Assembly: GCF_014356525.2 (NCBI RefSeq)
Contig: NC_052506.1
Span: 14,568,783 to 14,632,782, forward strand
DNA: 64,000 nucleotides
Reading direction: 5' to 3'
Source of the DNA: Nilaparvata lugens
Taxonomy: Eukaryota > Arthropoda > Insecta > Hemiptera > Delphacidae
In this document: positions 37,001 through 49,000 of the stretch, piece after piece
Layout: every line of letters starts with the position of its first letter
Numbering within the stretch: position 1 is the stretch's first letter
The notes under the pieces: model-generated
Database searches by the model: none
What the model was told of the DNA's origin: nothing
What the model saw: the letters and a program-made list of their open reading frames with translations, nothing else
Translations under genes and position numbers: made by a program

Positions 37001-40000
37001 AATCAATATTTTCATTTACATCTCAATACGGAGTTCCTATGTGCCTAGTCATGCAGCATTTATTATTCCGAAAACATATTCTTCTCAATCAATTGGTAGT
37101 AATATCTATCAGTAAAGTGTTGAATTAAAAAAAAATGATAGATAGGTTAAATCAGTGTTTCAAAGATGAATTAGCCTAAATGTTTTCATAGTTGTTGATT
37201 GTCAATAGATGGTCCATGAAATATGTGATGTACGATGAATTACACAGAATTCCATATTCTTTCCATCTTCCATTTTAGGATGAATATAAGCTAAGCTAAA
37301 TTAAAAAAAAAATTTAGTCTGCCATTCTTCAGTAATTAATGAATGCAATATGAACAACTCTCTTTCATGGGATGAATATTTTTTTACAAAATTTTCCAGT
37401 TTCTCAATGATAGGGGAGTGATAATTATTTGTATAGGTCTTCTAAGGAACGATTATCTACAGCCTGTACCAATCAGCTACACTAACTTTAACTCCAAACT
37501 ACCGTTCTGCCGAAAATTTCAAAAACATAGGTCTGTGAAATGGATTAATAAATAATTATTGTTACCCCCTTATAAAAATTTATGGTCAGAAACCATCCCC
37601 AATATTCACACAACATATTCCCAAAGTTTCATTCAATTCAATTCAATTCAATTTATTTCCACATGAAATTACAAATTTGTAAATATAGTTAAGTTACAAT
37701 AAAGCAATAAATATAAAGATAAATTACTTTACTATTTTATTTAAACTTGCAACATTATTGAAAAGTGAATCCCCCAAGAAGACTATACATCTGTGAATGG
37801 GAGAGTTCCTATGAGCAAGAATATAACAAAAAGTAAATTAAGTTTGAAATAGTTATAAGCAAAATAATATACATTCATATACTAAGTTAACCTAACATAT
37901 ATGCTAGTATGATAAGTGCAATCTACAGACTATTGCACTTCCTACCACTGTATTTGTGACCATTTGTGAAGAGTGCTTAAATGGAAAGAAAGAGCTAAAA
38001 AAAAAGAGCAAGAGGACTCAAGACTGTGACAATTTATTTATTAAATTGTAGAGATTTAAGAAGCATAGGAATGAAGTAAGCCCTCGGTTCCAGCCCAACC
38101 TATGCCAATCAACCATTTAAACAGCTTCCTTTTATACACCACATCGCTGCAGCTCTCAGCCTCCCTGATATCATTGGCAAATTTCTATAGACGATTTGTG
38201 CTAGATAGTGAGGAGACCTAAGTTCTATTCCGTGATATAATTGAGGTGTTGAATATCCATGGTTATTTCTGTGTCGAGTTTGATAGTTATGTTGAATATT
38301 GCTGAGTAGTTCTATTTTGTGTTTCCTGATATATGTGAGAAGTGTTTTAATATACAGTTGTCTTAAATTGAGCACAGGGAAGTCCGAGAACAACAGCGAC
38401 GTGGGATATCTGGTTCTTTTTTAAGAATTTTTTTTATAATGGTGCGCTGGGTAACCGAGAGAGGCTCCAGGCTAGCAGATGACACCCCTCCCCAGACAAT
38501 GATACCATACTGTAACACTGACTGTGCATAGCATGGTATACTCTTTTACTTAATCTGGTATCAAGTACTTGGCTCAACTGAGATAGACCATACAGCATCC
38601 GTCGTAGCCTTTGCTTGACACACTGCATATGTGGTGCCCAACTCAGCTGATGGTCAAAAATGACCCCCAGATATTTATATTGATCCACTCGGTCAATTAC
38701 CCCGCAAGCACATGATAAAGATCCAACATCCCCACATGAGTGCATTTTCACCTGTCTCAGCCCTGGGTCTGGTTGGTTTCTTGTAACAACTGGCAAGTAC
38801 TTGGTTTTGCCAAGATTCACAGTGAGGTCATGCGTTCTGTCAAGTAGTTTTCGAGTCTATAGGGAACAAACAAACAAACACACGAACAGACATTCATTTA
38901 TATATATTTATTATTCCATAACGATGGAGCGCCAGTCAAAGATTAATCTTTTACATTGATAATCATCATGCCAAGAGCTTTAAAGCGTTTCAGTTCTGCG
39001 CCCCCTTGAGACCCGAGTTTTATTACTAAGTTTTTTCAATTCACTGCCATCCTACCTTCAAGTAACCTGGAAGTACCAAGTAAAGGACATAGGTTCTTTC
39101 CCAGGCTCTTTCTTCTGTGCAGGAAAGTAATAGATGGATTAAAATTCAACTCTAATTTCAAGAATACGTTGACTAAAGACCAACTCAAAACAATGATGCT
39201 TATGATATTATTGTCTATCTGATGTCCTACTACTACGTAATTGTATCTTCATTACGAATATTATCAGCCTTTCAATCCAAATTTATTCCACGATTCTTTT
39301 TGTATGTTTACGCCTTTTCTGAAATCTTTCGATTTTCTCAGTTTGAGAAAAGATGATATCGCGAATCAAGAATACTTGAATAGAGTAGTTCTGAGTAAAA
39401 TGTAATCCATGCTCATTTCCAGTTCTCAATTTTCAAATTTTTAGATGGAAGATTTGTTGTACTGTATTCAAATATTTAATCTTTTTTTTTGTAATTTGTT
39501 TTTGACGTTTTTTCATGATTTAATTTATTCTGAAACATTTGTTTGATAGGAAAATGAAGACCCCAATTTTGGTAATGGAACTTACGATGGCACAAGATAC
39601 TTCACATGCAATCCTAATCGCTCCCACTTCAGCTTGTTGGAGCATTGCAAAAAGGATTCGAGGTTTCAGGACTGCCGTCCGAATATTGAGGAAATAAAGA
39701 AGAAAGGTAAGTTAATTGACCCTTAATCATTGAACTAATTCTTCTACAAACATGTTATCACTTATATTTTCTCTTTAAATTCCACAACAATTTATTTTTA
39801 ATTTCAACATATTTTGTTGAGAAGCATTCATCATTTCCAAAATGATGTTTTGAACCCGTTGCATAATGAGGCTATTGAAAGTTGTAATACGGGGGTTAAT
39901 ACAGGAAGACTTTTCAGTAACCGGAATTTGATTAAATCAGTGCCTGTATAGAAATGAACTAAAATGAACTGATTCGATCATTTGGATCTATTGAATTATG

Positions 40001-43000
40001 AGTTACCTCAGTATGTGAATATATTAACAAAATAGTGGTTGAGTTCAGTTAAAGTAAATAGTTTAAAATTTGAAAGAATCTCTAGGTACTGTCACCTGGT
40101 CATATGGGACATATATATGAATCATATATTTATCTCATATTGATCAGGATTTTAGAGTTTTTAAATTAAAAGTTCAATGAACAGTATTTTGTCTTTGAAC
40201 AATCTTTGTCATTGACAGAAATATTGTTTATTTTATTTGTTGTCAATATTAACGTTAGCTTCTCTCTGTTTTAATAACAAACGTGCGCTTGTGCGACAGA
40301 TAGAAATATGTACTTGAGATGGCTTTCATGTTTGGCATTGACTGAGTTTATATTAATACCCAAAATTTAGCTTTTGGGGCAGAGCTCGTTCGTTAGGACT
40401 GACAGTAAAGTCCGGCTGTTCTGGTGAAGGGGATAGATTTTGCTCTTGTTTTATAATACAGTTTTCCTGTCGCAGTTCGGGCAGTTTAAAGAGAATTGTA
40501 TTATTCAATAAGACGGGATCTGAACCCATTTCACAAGATCAGCTATTTTTATTATTAACTAATAATTAACGTCGCGTTTCAACTAGTGAATGCCAAAGGG
40601 GAAGCCATCTTCAAAAGGTAGGTTTTATTCTTTATGAGTTTTTTTTTTGTTTCAATTTTTCATTCAGCAGCAAGCAAGTAGCTTCCCCATTAATTTCATT
40701 TTAATATTGTTTTCTTATAATAAAGTAAACTTCATTTGTTCAAATGTAAATATATGTTAAAGATTCATTAAATTATATAGTAGATTGTTCACCTTTTGTT
40801 TTATCTCATAACCACCAAAACATATTACATATAGTTTTTTCATTCTCCTTTACATATTTAGTGGAAGTGTCACCGCCTCCTTACATAAAACATATAGTTG
40901 TCTAAACATATAGAATAAAACATAATTGGTGAAGGCACCTCCTTACAGTACTCTAGTGTATACATTTTGTAACCTTTTTTAGATTTATGTACTTTTTAGA
41001 TTACAGAAACTTAAATTTTTCCAAACTCAACTTTACTTTTTAGATTAAAGAAACAGTCACTTTCAATCAGTCCTCTTCCGTTCTGAAGAACATCGAAAAT
41101 GCGTTTGCGAATCTATTGAAGGAAATTAACCATCGTTTGTTTGTTTTATTCAGAGTTTGGTATGATCGATTGCCCGGTAGTGCCTGGTATACGGCAGCCC
41201 ATAACCGTGGATAAAGATGTCGCGTCGATTTGTGGAAAGAATAAAGGCATTCAAGGTCATCATAACTCCTGCTATCTGGATGCGACCCTCTTCAGTATGT
41301 TCACATTTACCAGGTAATTACATCACAAAACCATTTACTTTTATCATTGTAACTATGAAATCGAAAATTATTCAATTATTCATATTTAATTGTACGATAA
41401 GAATAATGTGATTCAACACACATCACGACCTAGAATGATCCGTGGTTTAAGGCTTGCGTAGCAGCCTAGTTATCCTGGGTTCAAACCCAGTTATAACCGA
41501 AAATTTTCATCAAGTCACTCCCGTGTTATCGGATGGGTACGTTAAATTGTCGGTCCCGGCTGAAGTATGAGTATGACAAGGCCCATTGAATTATATTCAG
41601 GTCAGGTAGGATATTTCCACAAGGAACTCCCCAACAACAAAAACACATATCAATTCCCCTTTTTTACTACTTTCTCTCCAATATAGAGTTAATGTGATAT
41701 TTCAAAAAGGCTTGGAATAAACAATCTAGACACCGAAATAAATGTATTTATTTTTGAAGTGTAATAAACTTGTGATAGGCATAGATTGATTGAAGTCAAT
41801 CAATAGTTGAATTAGGTAGGATAAGAAATAATTATTAGTTTATGTGAAATCTGCTTCCTATATCAGAGGCAGAATATATCCCATAATATTATTATATCAA
41901 TATTATTATTCCTAAGAATATTGCAAAAAAATATCAGTATAACTTTTGCTCAAGTAACTTGATTTGAATATTTTTGATGTGATATCGAAATAATTATTCT
42001 TATTTCGCTGTATGCCATTTTTATCCAATTTATGAGAGGAATAGATCAGGGTTCGTCCTTTTCTCGCCAAATAATTTCAATTACGAGTTTTAAGTTGAGC
42101 TTTATTCGATTGTTAAGTTAAATCATTTCAATTACGTAAGAAATTTGTACTAATTAAGAATAAATAAGAAAATAATAAATTAAATATATAGTTATATAAA
42201 TATCCTTAGCTTTTTGGGGACCGAACTGCTCTTTTCAACTGTCAGTATTAAGATTTATTTATCAAAGAATATTAATTAAAATAATTATTTGAATGATTTG
42301 TCTAGTTTCATACTAGTAGCTCTGTGAACAGTAGACCTCACGCAGTATTCTCATCCACAAGTACCTGATTGAAACTATAGACCTTATGGAAATGCAGCAA
42401 TAGACTGGCTTCTCCACACATCTGTGTAATCACTTGTCAGCTGATTTATGATGAATAATTCTATAGTCTGATTTTTACTCTAATATTGGCGTATGATGGA
42501 GGCTCCTTTTTCCTTTTATATTATCCTTGAAATGCAAAATTTTCAAAAACCTCGTATATACATCGACGCGCAATTAAAAAAGGAACATACCTGTCAAATT
42601 TCATGAAAATCTATTACCGCGTTTCGCCGTAAATGCGCAACATATAAACATTTAAACATTAAGAATAATGCCAAACCGTCGACTTGAATCTTAGACCTCA
42701 CTTCGCTCGGTCAATTAATTTATCGATCAATTATATTCTTATCTTTGAAACAATAAATGTTTAATTTGCAGTGTATTCGACTCGCTACTGTTCCGGCCGG
42801 CTACTAACAACGATATACGGCGCTACGAAGAGGTACAGAAGGTTCTTAGAGAAGAGATTGTCAACCCACTCAGAGAGAAGCTGTTTGTTAGAGCGGATCG
42901 AGTTATGAAATTGAGGACCCTCCTGGAAGAACTGAGTTCTGTGTCTGGTCTCACCAGTGAAGAGAAAGGTAAGGCTTTATCACACGAAATGAGAAAATAA

Positions 43001-46000
43001 TTCCATTACAAAGTTCTTCACTTGAATAATTATTCAATTTCTTTGTTGTAGACACTCTTTGTAGCTTAATCGTTGAAAAATATTAGACGTCAATCATCCA
43101 AACTTCGAGGTTTTGAGTACCCACCTATGAAATTAGTTAATAAGCTAATCTTACATTTTATAGACTACAGACCGAAATAAATGGATTTATTCTTGAAGTG
43201 TAATACTCTTGTATAATCTCTAGGCAGAGATTGATTGAGGTCAATCAATAGTTGAATTAGGTAGGGTAAGGGGAAGAGGAATTATCAAATGTAATTAATA
43301 GCCTCAAAGGCAGGAGTGCTCCCGGGTATGACTGTATTCCAACACGGATAATTAAAGACAGCCTTCATACACTAATAAACCCAATACACCACATAGTGAA
43401 TCTTAGCATTCAGACAGGACAGTTCCCAGAATACCTAAAAATAGCGAAGATCATTCCAATCCACAAATCAGGACCCAAAAACGAACCTACAAACTATAGA
43501 CCCATTTCTCTGTTATCTACTCTGTCAAAGATCATTGAAAAATGCATTAAGATACAGTTAATGGAATATTTGAAAGAAAATAACATTCTAGCACATAACC
43601 AATACGGCTTCCAAAAAGATAAAAACACCAATGATGCATTATTTCAGGTAACAAATACATAATAGAGTCAGTTAAAATTAAAATAAAGTTATCATGACAT
43701 TCCTGGACCTGGCTAAGGCGTTTGATTCAGTAGATAGAGACAAGCTTCTTAATAAACTTGAAGCTATTGGAGTTAGGGACACTTCTCTCCAGTGGTTCAA
43801 AAGTTATTTTTGTGAACGCCAACAATTTGTTCAGATTGATGGTGAAGCAGTGATAGGAATGGTGTAGACTATGGCGTCATTCAAGGTAGTACGCTGGGTC
43901 CAGTACTGTTCTTGATATATATTAATAATATTTCCCGGCTCAATACTACAAGCAGGATATTCCTATTTGCTGACGATACAGTGGTTATTTCTACAGGTAG
44001 GGAATGGGAAGAAGTTTATGAAAATGCCACTAAAGATCTTTCCAAAATAAAAAACTGGTTTGACCATAATAACCTCACTGTGAATCTTGACAAAACCAAG
44101 TACTTGCCAGTTGTTACAAGAAACCAACCAGACCCAGGCTGAGACAGGTGAAAATGCACTCATGTGGGGATGTTGGATCTTTATCATGTGCTTGCGGGGT
44201 AATTGACCGAGTGGATCAATATAAATATCTGGGGGTCATTTTGACCATCAGCTGAGTTGGGCACCACATATGCAGTGTGTCAAGCAAAGGCTACGACGGA
44301 TGCTGTATGGTCTATCTCAGTTGAGCCAAGTACTTGATACCAGATTAAGTAAAAGAGTATACCATGCTTATGCACAGTCAGTGTTACAGTATGGTATCAT
44401 TGTCTGGGGAGGGGTGTCATCTGCTAGCCTGGAGCCTCTCTCGGTTACCCAGCGCACCATTATAAAAAATTCTTAAAAAAGAACCCAGATATCCCACGTC
44501 GCTGTTGTTCTCGGACTTCCCTGTGCTCAATTTAAGACAACTGTATATTAAAATACTTCTCACATATATCAGGAAACACAAAATAGAACTACTCAGCAAT
44601 ATTCAACATAACTATCAAACTCGACACAGAAATAACCATGGATATTCAACACCTCAATTATATCACGGAATAGAACTTAGGTCTCCTCACTATCTAGCAC
44701 AAATCGTCTATAGAAATTTGCCCAATGATATCAGGGAGGCTGAGAGCTGCAGCGATGTGGTGTATAAAAGGAAGCTGTTTAAATGGTTGATTGGCATAGG
44801 TTGGGCTGGAACCGAGGGCTTACTTCATTCCTATGCTTCTTAAATCTCTACAATTTAATAAATAAATTGTCACAGTCTCGAGTCCTCTTGCTCTTTTTTT
44901 TTTTTAGCTCTTTCTTTCCATTTAAGCACTCTTCACAAATAGTCACAAAAACAGTGGTAGGGAAGTGCAATAGTCTGTAGATTGCACTCTATCATACTAG
45001 CATATAAGTTAGGTTAACTTAGTATTATGAATGTATATTATTTTGCTTATAACTATTTCAAACTTAATTTACTTTTTGTTATATTCTTGCTCATAGGAAC
45101 TCTCCCCCATTCACAGATGTATAGTCTTCTTGGGGGATTCCACTTTTCAATAATGTTACAAGTTTAAATAAAATAGTAAAGTGTAATTTATCTTTATATT
45201 TATTGCTTTATTGTAACTTAACTATATTTACAAATTTGTAATTTCATGTGGAAATAAATTGAATTGAATTGAAATTGAATTGAAGGAAGAATGATTAGTT
45301 AATGTGAAAGCTGTTCTTATATCAGAGGCAGAATACATCACATCATAACCAAGTTGATTTCTCAATAATATTATTTTGAAAAGGTAAAGCTAGGAAAACT
45401 ATCAAACAAGATGCAGCGATTGAATTGAATAAGTTGCCAATATTGGCGAAACTTTGCCACTTGAAGTATATTAAAAAAATGTTTTTTATTATTTTTTACT
45501 AATATGGATGCTTTATTGACTTTGCCATTGAAGTTCTAAAGAAAAGAATGAAGTTTTCTACAGAAAACATTAACTGCTTGTGCTGGCTGACATTACTTGC
45601 ATTCTATATTTACATAACCTAGTTTACAAGTTTCAAATCAGGAATTTCTTGATTGTAGTTGACAAAACATCCACCTGGAGCGCTAAAAGGCGGCAGTTTT
45701 GTTGTTCCAAATTCTGAACTAGGAAACATACTCGACTGTAAAGAAAACATATGATTTTATTACAATATAGTATACTGTAATGAGAATCATATGTTCATTT
45801 GTTCTACAATCTGCTGATTACCGGCTTGATTTCATGGATGTAAAACAGCTGAAATTGAATGACTATGACAAAAAAACCTGTTTATGTTGATAAGAGCCTG
45901 TTCACATGACAGCGATTTACGCTCGGTTGTCGCGCGATTGACCAACCGAGCGGTTGCCAGGTATAGGGAAACACATGGTGCCGTACACATGCATCGCTCG

Positions 46001-49000
46001 GTTTTAGTAGTCACCGGCGAATCGCGGCGGTTGTAGTTTCCAGTCCAACCGCTCGGTCGTCGCTCGGTTGCCGGGCGGCTCGATATACTAGAGCAGGCAT
46101 GAGAGCGTACACATGTCTTCAGTCAACCGAGCGGTTTCGATCAGAGCAGTAATATATGTTAAAGAGTAATATAGTGATAAAGATTGAGTACATAGATGTT
46201 GTACCTAGTAATTATCTATCATAACCGAGCGCAAACCGCTCATGTGTACGAGGCTGGCGAACCGAGCGATTTGCCAATCGAGCGATAACCGAGCGTAAAT
46301 CGCTGTCATGTGAACAAGCTCTAATATAGATCTTATATTAACTTATGTTGTGTTTTCCAGACCCGGAAGAATTCCTGACATCCCTAGTAACACAAATCCT
46401 AAGAGCTGAGCCCTTCTTGCAGTTCAATACTGGACAGGAAGCTAATCATTATCAATTGTTTGTGGAGAAAGATGAAAAATTGACATTCCCAACTGTGCAG
46501 CAGCTATTCGAACAGAGCTTCCTCTCAAGTGATATTAAGCTGAAGCAGGTAAGTTATGAAGATGTCTTGTTACCATAATAAAGCTGATAGATTGTTACCA
46601 TAATATATTGCATGAAACAATATTTCGTGCATTTGGCTTGCACTTGTTTTCATCCAATTCTATTTGGTACTACTATTTCAATATTATTGTTTCTTTTATT
46701 TTTTGTTTTTATCAAAGGAAAACTATTATTCAAATATTTCCTGTTTTTGAATGATATGTAGACTATTTTTTTATCAAAGGAAAACTATTATTCAAATATT
46801 TCCTGTTTTTGAATGTTATGTAGACTATTTTTTTCCTCAGATCTTATCAGCTCATATTTTTGATGTAGTTTCAATTAAATATTAGAATGAAGAATTTTTT
46901 TTTCGTAATGTAATTAAAATTCCAAGTTATCCACGCGAATAGTTATAGTTTGTTTATCAAGTATATTTGTTTTTTCACCCCAATTTTGTGTTCAAATGAA
47001 CATTGTAGAAGTCTCACATATAAAATTATGTGATAATATTTTCCCTCGACTTGATTGGGATTTTCCTTTTTAAACTTAAACACATCAATGTTATACTAAC
47101 TGTAAGAATAAACGATTTTCTGATTCTAATGTTGATGAATATGTTGCAGGTACCCCCTTGTTTGATCATTCAGATGCCCAGATTTGGCAAGTCTTTCAAA
47201 ATGTATCCAAGGATACTTCCATCATTGCTTTTGGACGTCACAGATATTATCGAGAACTGTGAGTTACCAAAACTATTATTCTTTCTCCATTTGAACATTT
47301 TGTTTCATACTATTATAATAGGGGTTTGTTCATATTGTACCTGAAAAACAATTTACAAACTTTCAACTTGCACAGAATTCGACTTTTTTAATTTTCAAAA
47401 ATCATAGAATGTGAAAATAGAAAAATATGATGATCCAATACAAATCTTAAATCACATCTAACACTCAATTTGTAAGTCATAAGGTGCGAACAGATTTACG
47501 CGCCGCGAACATGAGCAATTCACTTTCAATCAGCTGATGCCAAGCTTTTTATATCTATATCTTACCGTTTCTGTAAGAATACAGATATAGTCAGCTGATT
47601 AAAAGTGAATTGCTCATGTTCGCGGCGCGTATATGTGTAAGCACCTTTATATTATAATACACTTACAATCGTTGCATAGACTTCTATTATGAACATTCAA
47701 TTTTAATATGTAATGCAGTAGAAATCCAATTATCCGAATTAATGGGGACCGGGACCCATTCAGATAATCAAATATTCGGATAATCTTGAGTTTTTAAAAA
47801 AATTGCCATTGGAGAGAAAAAAGCTAAGTTTTGATATTGCACTATGTTTTTATTGAATTAAATAAAAGAAACATGATATTTTCACATGCTTTAATTATAA
47901 ATAAAATGTACATTTGGCTCCGCGGGGGGGGGGGGGGAATAATAGCACACTTAGACTTTTTTTGGACAAATTTTTTTCTGAAAGTGATTCGGATAATCGG
48001 CGATTCGGATAGTCGGAGTTCGGATAATTGGAGTTCTACTGTATCTATTACTGGTATTATCAAAGTAATTTCTCATAATGATTCACGTTCACTTTTTCAG
48101 CTCCACGACAGTGCACAGTATGTGGTGAGTTGGCACGATTCGAATGCAAGCAATGCTACAATCAGTGCGATGAAGGCTTACAAAGCATTTCATTTTGTGA
48201 GCGTTGTCTTGATAAGGTAAACTATAATAATTCAAAATGGAAAATTCATTATTCACTCTAATGATTACAATGAAATACCGTATACATAATGTAAAAAGAA
48301 AAACAGTAAGCCAATATGTTATATTGTATAAAATAATAAACAGTGTATAACAGGAAGAGTGTCCCAGCTGTGCTCACCTTGTATATTTGCAATTTTCATT
48401 ACTTTGGTATTGAAATTTTCCTTGCAAGTTCATACTCATTCAAAAGCTTATAAAATGGCGAAGTTGTTCCATTATTGAAAATTCTTTAATACTCTGGTAA
48501 AAAATCGAGTAAAAAGTTTGAAATTTGACTTAGAACTCGACGAATGTACTTTTAAAACTTTCATCGCTCGTAAACATCGAGAAAATCTAGTAACAAATTA
48601 AGATCTCATTTACAATTCCTTCCTTTTTCCAACCATATTAGATTTTGACTGATAGCTTTCTTGTTATTGACGTACCAATGACGGTAAGTAGGCCTATTTC
48701 AAAATATCGAAAAATCGATCAGTCATTTTTTGTTACAAATTCCATGCAGAATCTATGGTCTTCGGCCGTTACACCTTTCGTGGGATACTCTGAATATGAG
48801 TAACAAAGAACATACGATTACAGTAACTATATAACCATATAGTTATATACTTACTGTACATACGATAAGTCGCTTAATGAATGAAATAATATAAATTATA
48901 TCACGAAGCAAACGATAAAAAATACTGCAATTACTGCTTATTTGTTTTCATGAATGAGATATTAAAAAACAAGCTCTTCATTAATTACTTATTTATATTA

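Noticed and set aside
45893..46322. CRISPR-like array of ACCGAGCG repeats
   Set aside because: The repeats are short, unevenly spaced and in both orientations within an inverted-repeat element of a eukaryotic intron.
47831..48220. 129-codon plus-strand open frame across the MITE and exon 12
   Set aside because: It uses a different frame from CYLD and is mostly transposon sequence; the CYLD frame of exon 12 gives the Cys-rich module.
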